Shown here piece after piece: positions 40,187 to 64,000 of a stretch of 64,000 nt of DNA. The position numbers and the translations under genes were made by a program. The notes beneath the pieces are model-generated. The model made no database searches, was not told the origin of the DNA, and was given only the letters and a program-made list of their open reading frames with translations. Positions within the stretch are counted from its first letter, which is position 1; the number at the start of each line of letters is the position of its first letter. Source of the DNA: Diprion similis (lineage: Eukaryota > Arthropoda > Insecta > Hymenoptera > Diprionidae); the NCBI RefSeq assembly GCF_021155765.1, contig NC_060110.1:19366001-19430000 (forward strand). The letters run 5' to 3'.

Positions 40187-42728
40187 TCACCGTCTGGTGG
40201 CAGGCCGGATGGTTTTATTAAATAGAGTATTCGCAATGGCAATGACTGGAGAAAAGAGCTTTAGCGGATAATCACTGCAACAATAAAAAAAAAAAATATT
40301 ACTAAGTAAGTTAGCAAAACATATAAACTTCGTCTTATGTTCCTAAATTTTTTAAAATGGGATCACAAAACAAACATAACTTCAGAAACACAATCTAGAC
40401 TAGTTTACTATAATGTCTTTTATCCAAGCTTGAAAAAATACTATCAATCCAAGAAAGACAAACGTCAATCGAGCGGTAACATAAATATTATATTTACCAG
40501 ACTCCAGTCACTGGATCTGCTTCATTTCCACTGATTATGAACAGTGGAAATAAAATGGAGAAAACGCACCCACTAGAAACAATCACATAAAATTCATTTA
40601 AATGATGAAATTTGGAACGAGAATAGATTAGGTTCAAGACAAATCCTATTAATGTGAGAAAAACAAAAAGCCTTGAACGATGCTTTATGGATTGTCAATC
40701 CTACCTTATAACATATGAGTTTGGAAGCTGTGTCAAAACGGCTAGTGGAAGTCCAAATCCAATAAAATAAGGCCAATTTCCTTCAATGAAGGTCAGTCGC
40801 CTGTGCAGTTCCCAGCCCATGTTAAACCACTTGTACTCAAAGGCATACAAGGCGTAGAGGAGGCACATATGCACAAGAGCTAGAAGGTCGCCTACAGGCG
40901 GAAGAGGCACTCGCGATACCAGCATTCCTTGCCCCAGGAAAAGCGCTTGAACCAAAACGCTGAAGAGCATGTCCGCCACAAGCTTACTTACGCTTGATAA
41001 CAAGTGGGGCCTGCCCTGCCTGTATCTGTACGCGCTGTCAGCTATATCCTGAAATAAAAATACAATCTGTCACTCATTCGTCAGTACATTTCAAAAATTG
41101 ATTTATTGCGTCGACTTGTTTTGAAAATGAACTTTCTGGACCAAGATTCGACTTATGACTTAAATTCCAGCTTCAATTTAACTTTTTCACAACGGGTGAC
41201 TGAGAATGATATAGTTTAATAACAGCAATAACAAAATAAGTCGCACATACCTGAAACCATAAGCTATTTACTATCCTACTAAGCAAAAAAAGTGGTAGCA
41301 CCCATATAGTGCCAAATGTTAAGGATAGAAAAGGCTTCATCCAAGACCAAATCATGACGCCCATTCCAGAGGAATCACCGAACACAATAGTTAGTAGATA
41401 TTTGAGGGACGGTAGCACTCCACACTCAAAAATGAAAATACTGGCCCAAAAGACTCCTCCATTAAGTGCGCAACATTGTATTGTCCTTTTGAGAACCTTT
41501 GATTCCCTGAAACAATGATCTTACGAATTAAAGTAAAACCAATAATTGTGTTATCTCGAAACATATTATTTGTGATATTTACTGCGTTATTAATGTGCGT
41601 TACAGAATTTACAAGGAACTTTGGCTGATAAATTGAATTCAAGGTTCAAACAATGTGATTTTAATTCATTGACCAACGTACTGTGGGTGTTTTGGCTGCT
41701 TGCTCGGGCTAGTGGTGCTCGATTCTCTTTTTTGGAGTCCAGAATCTCTCCTTAATGGAGGATTTTTCAGTGCTCTCTCATTGATCTGTTTGTCCATGTA
41801 AAAAAGAACCAGGGCACCTTTCAAACTGTCCATAAAGCCTCGGCACATCGCTCGTACTATACCCTAAGAGAAAAAAAAATAATAATCAATGACGATAAAA
41901 ATACAAGTTATGACGATGAATTTTATTTGTAAAGTAGTGACCAAACTACTTTCCATCACAGGTCCAGTTGCAACTAACAGAGGAAGCTGCATAAATTCAA
42001 AATTATTATTGTTATTTACAGTCGACTTTCAAAAATCAAATTCAAAATAAAACCCTCTATTTTGGGTGATGGGTAGATAATATCTTGAATTCCGCTTCAC
42101 CAGTTTAGCAAAACGTTAACTGTGAACCCTAACATGAATAAGACTTGGCGCCAGTGTGTAGCAGGTAAATATTTTGCAAATTTCATGGATATTTCTATTT
42201 TTCGCAATATCCTGCAACTATGAAGAAGTGAAATAAAACAAATTTGTGTCCTTTTTAAGATAATGCGACGAAAACTTGAGACTCAATTTTGAAACATACA
42301 TGCAGTGTAATGAATAGTGAATGCCTCAGCTGTATTTAGCAGAAATTTAAGCTGGGCCAAGAGTGTCAAATAAATGATTACTCAAAGTAAGGAAATAGAA
42401 GGTATAAAAATGTTTGACAACAAAGCAATGGGCTGAATTCTTGAACTAAATGTGCGAAGAATGCGTAAAGGTACAGGCAGGGAATAGAAGTTTGTAAAGA
42501 ATTTTCGTTATTTTCCCGTTAATACGTGGAAGGGAAATTACATAAAGCATATGCGTAAAATATTCTTGCAATGAGGTAATTGTTAGAAAGCTAGGTATTA
42601 ATAGAAAACGATATTAGGTTAGTGTAGCGGTAAATGTCTAATTACGTATGAACGAAGCCCCGTTTGCCATTGAAAAATATATGAATAAACGCATAACGAT
42701 TATGTGCAATTACCGTCATGTTGTCCAT
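40187..42728 (-). CDS. EI24: EI24 homologue (etoposide-induced 2.4, ER multi-pass membrane protein)
   Basis: Six exons on the minus strand join in frame to 319 residues (human about 340): 42728-42714, 41863-41682, 41506-41251, 41048-40705, 40572-40498 and 40274-40187. The internal exons are secure. Diagnostic segments are [61 protein letters not shown]-like [33 protein letters not shown] and [17 protein letters not shown]. There are about six hydrophobic segments. The last two small exons (75 and 88 bases) are easily missed; they supply the final membrane segment and a divergent tail ending TIRPATRR. The first exon is only five codons (MDNMT, donor ACG/GTAATT), chosen because it restores phase 0 and the family's N-terminal length. 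An alternative start, MSSARTRHK at 43065-43039, has a weaker donor. EI24 is an ER protein needed for autophagy in animals. Confidence 0.9.
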
Positions 42729-43189
42729 GTCTCATCACACTGTTGTGCACCTTTGATAAAATAATAAATAATGCTAATATTTTTCTTCACATCTAGCCAG
42801 TATACATTTTCGATACGACATCTCTGTGGGGAGATCGATAGTTCAAAGTACAATGGAACGATTATTTCATTTGAAACTTGACTTGAATTGGTTAGTTTTT
42901 ACTTTTTTTATCTTTCGTTTCTTCCTGAAATTTAACGTTGCAAAAAAATGTTTCGAAAATTGATCGATGCTTTTAATGGTGGTACTAAACAGATAATTTA
43001 GAAAAAAAACATATTCGAATATTTCGTTTCCTTTTAACCTTATGACGCGTGCGAGCTGACGACATTTCAAGGAGTCGATACGGACATCGAATATCGACGA
43101 TGACGAGATTCCCGGTCAGCTGTGTTTGACAGGTGAAACAGGCAACATAACCTATTCGAATCGAGTTGAGATAATCTTTCACGTTTATC
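42729..43189. promoter_or_regulatory. Bidirectional promoter region of EI24 and TRAPPC4
   Basis: The start codons of the two divergent genes are 461 bp apart, so this interval must hold both promoters and 5' untranslated regions. Clusters of ATCGA/TCGAT words occur (near 42834 and 43075-43095), reminiscent of insect housekeeping promoters, but no exact DRE (TATCGATA) was seen. The part near TRAPPC4 is more GC-rich. Confidence 0.5.
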
Positions 43190-44519
43190 ATGGTGATATA
43201 CGGTGTGTATATTGTTTCCAAATCCGGGGGATTGATATTCAACCATGACCACAACGTTCCCAAAGTAGAAACTGAAAGGACGTTTACATATCCGTTGGAT
43301 ATTCAGTTAAATTATGAAAACAAAAAGATTGTTGTTGCCTTCGGTCAAAAAGATGGTATAAAAGGTGAGAGTCTAATATTTATCATCTCTGAAGTCCTCG
43401 TGTTGCTGCTTTGATTTTCGAACTATTCTGAACTTTATCGCTAATAATTCTTTACTCTAAGTTCATGCTGTTGGACATATTCTAAATTCCTGTAATGTTT
43501 ACCAAAGTACGAGTTTTTATCACAATGCACCCGTTTAAGGCAAAGTTGTATTCTTTCGTTGTACATATATTTTACAGTGTTCACGCAGGATTTATAGAAT
43601 CAAATGAATTATGTTCTTGATTTTATCGAACATTTTTGGGTTCTATTATTTTACTATTTATTACGAACGCAGTGCAGAAAGCAAAGTCAATTTTCCAGCT
43701 GTCTGTATGAAGCGTGGTATAAGGGTAACCTCAGTAGGTTAGGAAGGAGTATAGGCTCTTATTGAGTTACTAATAACGTTGTAAATTATACGAAACAATC
43801 ACAGAAATTTTCCCCTGTCAATAATTCATTGATCCGGCTAGTTTGTCTGTTTGATTTTACGTATCACTATCAAAAGGTGAAAATAAAATCAGCGCTTAAT
43901 GTATCGATTTATGGCAATAATTAAATGAGCTGATATTAACTTAAATAATGTTCACTGAACATTGATCCGCATTATCCAGCTGTCTTATTTCATCTGACTA
44001 TTTTTCATTAGAAAGTGAGTTTTGTCTCTTAAAATTGCAGTGGGTCACGTTTTGACTTCGGTGAATAAAAATCCAGTGAATGGCCGGGAGCTGGAAGATG
44101 GAAGAGATGTTTTGGACATGTTATCCAATGCCGAGAATTTTCCTATACTGCTAAAATTTAGTAGATCAAAAATGACGACAAATGAGAAAATCTTCCTGGC
44201 CTCCATGTTCTACCCTCTGTTTGCCATCGCAAGTCAGCTCAGTCCGGAACCAAAGTGTTCTGGAATAGAAGTCCTGGAAGCTGACACCTTCCGTTTATAC
44301 TGTTACCAAACGTTAACTGGAGTGAAATTCATGGTGGTAGCTGAACCCACCCAGGCTGGAATGGACATTTTGCTGAAACGAGTCTACGAACTTTATGCCG
44401 ATTATGCACTAAAGAATCCTTTCTATTCTTTAGAAATGCCGATAAGATGCGAACTCTTTGAAACACATCTTCAAACTCTGTTAGAGACGGTAGAAAAGTC
44501 GGGCATAAGCAACGTGTAA
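43190..44519 (+). CDS. TRAPPC4: Trafficking protein particle complex subunit 4
   Basis: Two exons, 43190-43364 and 44041-44519, join across a 676-base intron (AAAG/GTGAGA ... TTGCAG/TGGGTC) to give 217 residues, against 219 in human. The start [20 protein letters not shown] matches the family N-terminus without extension. Conserved blocks include [60 protein letters not shown] and [23 protein letters not shown]4 (yeast Trs23) is a longin-fold core subunit of the TRAPP complexes, which act as exchange factors for Rab1/Ypt1 in ER-to-Golgi traffic and autophagy. It is divergent from EI24, which also acts at the ER and in autophagy; shared regulation is possible but not shown. Confidence 0.95.
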
Positions 44520-44736
44520 AATCATTATTCGAAAAATTCCTTCAAGACTTTTCGATTTGGAAATCAGGTGCAGTAAACATGATTTGTTGAGCTATAGTAT
44601 TCACGAAACTTCAGGTTAATTTGGTATATAAAATACACCAAAACAAATGAGCCAAGATCTGCCTTGGAAGTCAAGAATTGAATATAACAAACGTTTGCTA
44701 TTCATCCGACGTTATTGTACAGTAAAAAATATTTAT

Positions 44737-44742
44737 AATAAA
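44737..44742 (+). terminator. Likely TRAPPC4 polyadenylation signal
   Basis: An AATAAA hexamer lies 218 bases after the TRAPPC4 stop codon in AT-rich sequence. It is the first exact match downstream. Confidence 0.5.
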
Positions 44743-47700
44743 CTATATGTATAAATAAGATATACCATAATGTACAAATGGAATAAACCCTTACTTGTAA
44801 TAAATTGACGTACATTAATATGATAACTTATCGAGATTTTCCATCTCTCGGATTTAATCAAAATTCTATAGAATTTAAGTTTGTTCCATTCAACATAAGT
44901 AAAATTATCTCGATGTAAAAACCGCTGCAACCAAACTGTAACGGTTCGTTAGAAGGTGAGTGTTCCTCGGCACGTGTACGAGCCGTTAAACGACATCGAA
45001 ACGATTTGCCAGAGTGCGATCCTCGGGAATTTATAAGCTTGAGAGAGAATGAAGATCGGTTCAGTGGCCAATGAATATTGCCGGTTACCGGCGCCCACTC
45101 ATGGGCAAGGTATGCGGCAGCTATGCAGGTGAAGGGAGAAATGCGACGCCATTGAGACCATGCATGTACCGCACAGACAACCAGGTCTAATTTTGGAGTC
45201 ATTGACCCGAAATTCCAAAATATTCGGGGCGATCGAAATCCACCCGATACTCCCCGCATTCCGAAGCCCATATATCCTTGAAACGAGGTGTACCGCTATT
45301 TGATTAAGAATGTGAAAAGCATCAATCAAAGAATGAATTTCAGAGGAGTTTTGCAATTTTCGATTCCCGAAGTACTTAGCCCCGTCATAGAGTAATCGTA
45401 GATTCGTGATCGTTGATGCGTAACAATATAAAAAAGGTCCTAGATTCGCAGGGCTGTAAACAGATTACGAAACATAAGATATGAACCGTGACGAAAACGC
45501 TGCAGGTATAATAAACGGTGCAGCAGGTATGTGAGACGCATTATACATCAGAGCCTGCGTTAGCTTCCTATATACCTACCCACCACCTTTTCACCTTTTA
45601 TTTCATAGCCGGGATGCGAGCAGGTACGTGACGTCACTGAGCAGGCGCGCCGTTTTATTCAGCAGATTCCGAGGAATCTGTTCAGCTATTTATTTGGTCC
45701 GTACACCGTGGTATTCGCTTTTATCAGGCCATGAGATTCGTGTCTTTTCAAAAAACTGGCCGGGCTTAGGGGAATACAGTCTTCATCAGGAGATGGCTTA
45801 ATCAAACGGGTCGTCTAAATGTGCGAAAAAAGACGAAACTTTTAAGAAACATCGACGTGTTAAGAGGAATGTGAATTGCACGATGGAGGTCCAAGTTAAC
45901 TGCTCGTAATGGCCTAGCGGAGGAAAAATTCCTTTGCGGTTTATAGGCCTCAAGGTTAAATTCGTACAAAATTTCGCCCGACTATAGTAACAGGAATAAA
46001 TTACGCATGCATGCGGATATAGGTGTATATATAGTGCATATGTATAGAGCTCGGGACGATTGTATTTGCGAGGACATAGGATGTATTTCCGCATGACGTT
46101 TTTCCGTCGAATAATTACTAATATCATCGTTGCGCGGGTTGACTCATCGATTGATAATTATCGTTAGAACAGCGTAAGACATTGTAAGGACGACGATCGT
46201 GCGGTGAGTCACTCGGCGCCTAAAAGACGATTCTCACGCTGTAACGGATAGTTAATGTGCCACCTCGGTTGCCTGACCGCAGGCGTCGCGACACATTTAT
46301 CCGCGGTTTGCTGCGCCGCCCCCTCCCCCTCCGCCGCTCCTTTCGGCGTCAAATTTGTTTCATAAATCATTCCCTTAACGACGATCACGCGACACAAAAA
46401 TCCACATTCCTCACAACACGCTATTCTTGTAAGTCCTCAACTAATGTGACGTAATAACAACTAGAAATACGAAAATTATATATATTTTTCAGCGAACCGG
46501 ATCAGTAAAAACAATTCTAATTTTATCGACACCACAACCTTACGCCGATATCAAATTGAAACTTACGTGACGATACTTGTTGTTCAACGAGAGTTATTTC
46601 GAAGAAAAAAAATAAAAACGCGCCGTTTTTGGGTACGACTACTCCATTCAACCGAAAACACGACCAGCTGTAATGTAACGTTTTTACGATTTGGCGCGGG
46701 CGTCCTTCCTGTTTTCCAGGAAGCCCGATCACTCGTTGGCACAGTTTTTAAGATTCGAGTTGGACGATCCATTCAATTGACAAACGCTAGGCTGATCTCT
46801 TTGCCGCGTCATAAAAATTTCCTGTAACTCGACTCATGAGCAGGGATCGTGGTTCAAAATTCATCGTCGCCGAGAGGCGACGTGGGGCAGTCTCGACGTC
46901 ACGAAGGCCGCGTCGCGACGCCTGTCGCCCATATTTTATTAATTGTAAGATGACTAACTCTCCCACGAATACGACCGTCGCAGACACTATCCGAGGTTTG
47001 CATTCAAGATGGTTTTCGGATAACTGCTCGTTGCGTACACGAGTATCGAGCGAAATCGTCCCTCTGTCGTTGCGGCGGGACGTCAGCGGCAACCAAAAAC
47101 TACGTCGAAACGGTATAACGTAAAACCACATCCGCCCCCGCCATATGTATATACATATATTGAAATCAATGGACCGGAAGGTGGATGTTTATTTTCGTAA
47201 CATTGCAGGAGCCAGTGATTAGACGAGAGAAATTTTCGGCGTGTACATTATGCCTCGCATTATGCGGAGGAGTGCAGGCGGTCGGCACCGCGCGCAGGTT
47301 TTTTCTCTTCGGTCGACGTGATTCAGCGACGAACCTCGCCGCGCTCGCCCCTCCGGGCGCAGCTTCTCTGGTTCCCAGAATCCGCGGGCGATTCGCCTCC
47401 GCCAATAAGACGCCGAGATTTCGGTCCATTCACGCCTGAGAACCATGCCACGGAACCGCGTGACGTCAGACCTGGGAAATACGTCGGGCCAAGTGGTGGC
47501 ATAATGGTGCTGCTGCTGCTGCTGCTGCTGCTGCGGAGCAAACTGCAGAGGAATTCTTAGAACGAATAGTCGCTTTATGCAGCCTCTGGATCGCGGCGCG
47601 AATATCTAGGCTTTAGGAGGAAACATTCGGTAATACGGAAAACGCAATTCCGAGCACCGCTGACGAATTACAGACTGCTGCACCGTCAAGGACACGGTTC

Positions 47701-48185
47701 GTAACTCGACGATATATCGCATCCCAAGTCCCGCAATGTACGCAATATTTTGACAATTCTTGAATAGGACCCGTTTCACCTGCGGGCCGCCCGATGGAGC
47801 ACCTCGATATTCCGCGGCGAAAAGACGAGGTAAACGACGGATAAACGTTGAGCTTTCGAATTGTTCCAAAAAATCCGAGATAGAAACGGCCCTCTTGTCC
47901 GTAACACGAGGGATCGATACCCCTCGATCTCTCCCGGGGAATTTGATTAATCGTGCGGTGTGGTACCGACACCGTTGTCGTAACTGCCAAAAGTAACGAG
48001 AGACTTAGTCTGTCGATTGCCGACGGCGGCGCAAGCGGGTCCAGACGCGTCGAAAAGTCCGCTCACTCACGCGCTCTGAATAATCAAAACTCATGTGAAT
48101 CCCAGAAGGTGGATGATTCCGATTACCGAGAAGCCCTGGCTGCTATTGACTCGCGCAACCGGATGCGGCCTTTGAGGAGTCATCG
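44743..48185. other. Upstream region of the ETS gene; GC-rich toward 3', with a TGC repeat
   Basis: Sequence to about 46 kb is ordinary AT-rich DNA with chance open frames. From about 46.2 kb to 48.2 kb GC and CpG rise and long frames stay open on both strands by composition. This part probably contains the promoter and 5' untranslated sequence of the Ets65A-like gene. Nine TGC units lie at 47508-47534. An in-frame stop precedes the start codon at 48186, so no coding extension is needed. Confidence 0.45.
47508..47534. repeat. TGC trinucleotide repeat, nine units
   Basis: An uninterrupted TGC/GCA tract lies in the GC-rich region about 650 bp upstream of the ETS-gene start codon. It would encode Ser, Ala, Gln, Leu or Cys runs if translated, but no supported coding frame covers it. 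Confidence 0.85.
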
Positions 48186-61143
<12,958 letters not shown>

Positions 61144-61349
61144 CGTCAACCAAAAACCCCTAACTTTCAATGACTCAGGACCCCGATGCAGTTCCTTGGA
61201 TTCCTTAATCACGCAAGGACCTACGGGAAATACTTGAAAATTACCATGAAAAAACATTCTGTGTAGATAAATCTTGAAATTTATAGAACAGTCGCAATAG
61301 TATATATGATAACTGTTATTAATTATTGTAATAACATTGTATAATTTAT

Positions 61350-61355
61350 AATAAA
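61350..61355 (+). terminator. Likely Ets65A polyadenylation signal
   Basis: An AATAAA hexamer lies 206 bases after the stop codon of the ETS gene, the first exact match downstream. Confidence 0.55.
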
Positions 61356-63294
61356 AACAATCAATGTCCTTATTCCCGAATTTAATTATATTCTACATCA
61401 ACTTTAGAATGATTCCTGCTGTGTACCCTGTTCGATGGAACGAAGACACAATATTTCGGCCGAAATCATTCTTGCAGGTTTCTAAATCAATGTGGTGTCA
61501 TGTCTCTCACTTGAATTCATTATTATTAATTAAGTCGATCATGATCCCTTGGCAGAAAAATATTTACTTTTGAAAATAAATATTATGTTAACGTCAATAA
61601 ATTATAATCCACGCGAACGATGCTCTTATGCATCCACAAAAATACTCGAAATTTTCTTGCACAAGGAACAAAAATATTTTAGCCATTTTCACAAAAAAAG
61701 TTTAATACTGCAATTGGAAAGATTCTGTTCCGATGATGAAATGAGATCTACACGATAAGTTCATTTTATAAGGATTGTAAAATGATTTTTGAAACATTGT
61801 AATTTAAGAAATTATCGTCTCACCGTTTTTTTTTATGCAACTTAAGCGCAAATAACAATGTGCCGAAATTTGCCTAGAAGTGTATCATATCTTGTAGTTC
61901 GAGTAAGCGCTGCTATATTAAATTGAACCAAATAGACCAATAGGACAGTAGTAAATTATACATTTTGTTAGTCAGTGTTAGTTTGCAAGTGAAATCAAAG
62001 GTGCAGGAACACATATAGCTGCACTTAAAAGCTAACAATTAATAATCATACGATATTTTATTGTGAAGGTGTTAATTAGCAGTTTTCAGACTGATATTAC
62101 TTACAATTTCCTGAATAGATTTGCATACCTATAAATAAGCTAATGAATTTGAAATAGAAACTATATACTTAGAAAAATAAATTCATCATGCACTGTAGAC
62201 ATATTAAGTTCAGAATGTACATATATGAGGGGTAAATATTTATTCATGATGAGTAAAATAATTTTCCCAATATTAACAAAGCATTCGTTTGGATTCAAGT
62301 CTTTCATTTATATGACTGGGTAGATAGATATGTACAGGAATGTTTCACGGGATCTGAGACGTTGACAAACCTTCTAAGGGCAACGCGAAATATTCTCTCC
62401 TGCAAAAATATTGTAGAATACCGAATTTTTTAATTTAACAGGGCGTATCATTGTGGACGAAGATTATTTGACATCCAAATGAAGATCATGCGCGACTTTT
62501 GAAAATATTAGACGACTACTTGAGTATATTTATTCCTGCCAAGTATGTCCGAATAGGTTCGTATTCATTCAGTAGTCAATCATCCTTTGTTCAATGACTG
62601 ACTGAAAATTATTACAGCTCAGTAATTTAATTTTTTAACTCATCCTCTTGCAATTGCATAAGCGGTTGCCAGCTACGATCGAATTATTTCACCTCATGGT
62701 GATCTGCGGGCCGTAAAACTGTAAGAAAAACGTTATCTTGACTTTGCGTTCGCCACCCAGATGGCAGTCCCATACCGAACCACTTGGAGGCCCTCCGCCG
62801 GGAGCTTAATGAACTTGTAGGATAATGCTAATATTCAGCGTTGACTGAAGATATACTCTTCAGTCAACGTATTCAGTGACTCATAAGTGAACGTCTTTAT
62901 TCCGAATGAAAAATCCAATAAACAAATATATACAGAATGAATACCACATCGTATGAAAATAATCATTCATCGACCTTACTATGGAATCTTTTTACAAATG
63001 TCACCCTGTAAAACTTGAATTATAAATTTTAGCGATGCGCGTAAAATACATAGATATTAGAGATGAATTCAGAAAAAGACGTAGATATTATGCAAACTTT
63101 GCTATTCCATAGATAAAAAACTTTAAAATGTTGCACTTCACAAAAAAAGAAATTACTTTCATTCAAATTAGCCCGCGGTAAGTGGTTAGAATATGGACGT
63201 CGTGTACTGGCATCTGATTCGAGGACACACCAGTGACGTGCATCCAATCAGCCGAAGTTACAACAAGCTGCGAGTAGCGGCTACAGCTATTTCC
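61356..63294. other. Intergenic region between the ETS gene and RpS12
   Basis: AT-rich, without a recognisable gene. It contains a GC-richer islet at about 62742-62818, possibly a decayed coding fragment, and the perfect 13-bp hairpin at 62839-62869. Confidence 0.5.
62839..62869. repeat. Perfect 13-bp inverted repeat with 5-base loop
   Basis: CGTTGACTGAAGA and TCTTCAGTCAACG are exact reverse complements separated by TATAC. Next to it the sequence TTCAG recurs on both sides. It stands about 425 bp upstream of the RpS12 start site. Too short for a microRNA precursor; it may be a transposon remnant or a protein-binding palindrome. Confidence 0.85.
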
Positions 63295-63312
63295 CTTTCC
63301 GGTTAAGAAAAG
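63290..63312 (+). promoter_or_regulatory. RpS12 TCT initiator and 5' TOP leader exon
   Basis: The sequence TTCCCTTTCCGG contains CCCTTTCC, an exact fit to the TCT initiator (YYCTTTYY) of animal ribosomal protein promoters, putting +1 at about C63295. The leader exon is then only about 18 bases, ending AAAAG/GTAAAT at 63312, and starts with the pyrimidine tract typical of TOP mRNAs. The second leader exon starts at 63446 after TTTCAG and runs into the start codon at 63466. Such transcripts are translationally controlled by growth signals through TOR in the families where this has been studied. Confidence 0.65.
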
Positions 63313-63465
63313 GTAAATGAAGCGCACGTCGTGTTACTGGCGATCGAATCGAGCGAATTTACGATAATCAGAGTTCCACTTGCGAAAATAAATCGTTTTA
63401 AGCAAACTAGATTCATTTTGTAATAATCTTGCGTATATATTTCAGGTCTCCAGCCAGCTCCAACA

Positions 63466-63870
63466 ATGTCTGACGTGGAAACGTAAGTGTCTTGCAACAC
63501 GTCTAACCTCTAACCACTGTTTACACGCTAGATACTGAAACTCCAAAAACTATAATCGAGTTGTAAATGCTATTCATGTGATGATACATTCAGGCAGGCT
63601 CCCTCTTCTGAGACGAACCCAAAAATTTCATTTAAACATGCTGTGTAAAGCCTTCTGACAGTCCGCCGACCACATAACCTTACTTCCTACTTGCACCATA
63701 CCTGATACTAATTTTCATCCTTTTTCTTCTCACAGCGATGATGTTCCCTCGGGTGTGGCGGCAGGAGGCCCCATGGACGTAAATACAGCCCTTCAAGAAG
63801 TTTTGAAGAACGCTCTGATTCACGATGGAGTTGTTCACGGACTCCATGAAGCGGCAAAAGCACTTGACAA
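63466..63870 (+). CDS. RpS12: Ribosomal protein S12 (eS12), 5' part; gene continues beyond the window
   Basis: Exons 63466-63482 and 63736-63870 encode the first 50 residues and part of codon 51, starting [17 protein letters not shown]. The second exon contains the family-defining [20 protein letters not shown] followed by [13 protein letters not shown] and ends in phase 2 at AA/GTATGT. Introns are at a 5'-leader position (63313-63445), after codon 5 plus two bases (63483-63735), and from 63871 past the window end. eS12 is a small-subunit ribosomal protein on the 40S head. The variable N-terminus differs from vertebrates as usual. Intron 2 hosts a C/D snoRNA and the last visible intron holds another C box, in line with vertebrate RPS12, which also hosts snoRNAs. 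About 60 percent of the protein lies outside the window. Confidence 0.95.
63573..63663 (+). ncRNA. SNORD100: C/D-box snoRNA in RpS12 intron, SNORD100 orthologue
   Basis: Inside the RpS12 intron 63483-63735 are box C GTGATGA (63578-63584), box D' CTGA (63608-63611) and box D CTGA (63655-63658). Immediately before D' is the guide CAGGCTCCCTCT, 12 bases fully complementary to the conserved 18S rRNA segment AGAGGGAGCCTG. The fifth base upstream of D' pairs with the fourth base (G) of that segment. Counting along the human 18S sequence as I know it, that base is G436, consistent with the known 2'-O-methylation sites C462 and A468 downstream. Human SNORD100 (HBII-429) targets G436 and is hosted by RPS12, so both guide and host agree. 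The terminal stem is weak, so the ends are approximate. A second guide before box D has no target I recognise. Confidence 0.82.
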
Positions 63871-63983
63871 GTATGTGTCGGTTTTTATTTCTCAGTTTTA
63901 CAACATTGTCCCATTTTATGATTCTATCACTCACAACTTTCTGTAATATTAAATGAAATGATCTTGAACCCTGAGTCAGTCTT

Positions 63984-64000
63984 ATGATGATCACTAAATA
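63984..64000 (+). ncRNA. Possible start of a second intronic C/D snoRNA, truncated by the window end
   Basis: A perfect box C, ATGATGA (63984-63990), lies in the RpS12 intron that begins at 63871, close to the window end. The D boxes, if present, are outside. Vertebrate RPS12 hosts SNORD100 and SNORD101, which makes a second snoRNA here plausible, but one hexamer-scale match can occur by chance. Confidence 0.3.

Noticed and set aside
44858-45271. Minus-strand 137-codon frame downstream of TRAPPC4
   Set aside because: No recognisable domain, no splice signals in phase, and it runs into the AT-rich 3' flank of TRAPPC4.

Overview
This is animal nuclear DNA, most likely from an insect and plausibly a hymenopteran. 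Introns are GT-AG, genes are split and widely spaced, intergenic DNA is AT-rich, and every recognisable protein is metazoan. The hymenopteran assignment is an inference from overall protein character; no marker in the window proves it. Most of the 64 kb is intron or intergenic DNA, and most open frames in it look like chance.

Left part (1-33 kb), minus strand: coding exons of a large gene whose body lies left of position 1. An alternative first exon (6316-7000) and a two-exon alternative N-terminus (24449-24856 plus 23075-23303) both end in phase 1 with a G, so both can join the same downstream exon. Their sequence fits the N-terminal leaders of Msp300/nesprin-1, but the calponin-homology exons are not in the window, so the name is provisional. 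A further possible first exon lies at 32069-32386.

Middle (33-45 kb), compact housekeeping genes: a 57-residue hydrophilic protein (minus, 33665-33838) with an internal duplication and its own polyadenylation signal; a TBRG1 homologue (plus, 35680-37271, 5 exons, FYRN/FYRC domains); a 245-bp inverted repeat between convergent genes (39296-39540); an EI24 homologue (minus, 40187-42728, 6 exons); and TRAPPC4 (plus, 43190-44519, 2 exons). EI24 and TRAPPC4 are head to head, with 461 bp between start codons.

Right part (48-61 kb): an ETS transcription factor of the ERG/FLI1 class, probably the Ets65A (D-ETS-3) orthologue, in four coding exons with a Pointed domain, an ETS domain and a short proline-rich tail.

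Right edge: the 5' half of ribosomal protein gene RpS12, with a TCT-type initiator and a C/D-box snoRNA in its second intron. The snoRNA guide matches 18S rRNA at the site corresponding to human G436, so it is a SNORD100 orthologue. A second C box lies in the next intron, cut by the window end.

The least expected items are the 245-bp hairpin (its mismatches become G-U pairs mostly on the minus strand), the overlooked 57-residue gene, the intronic snoRNA, and the phase-matched alternative N-termini. No CRISPR array, operon, intact transposase or reverse transcriptase, rRNA gene or convincing tRNA was seen.
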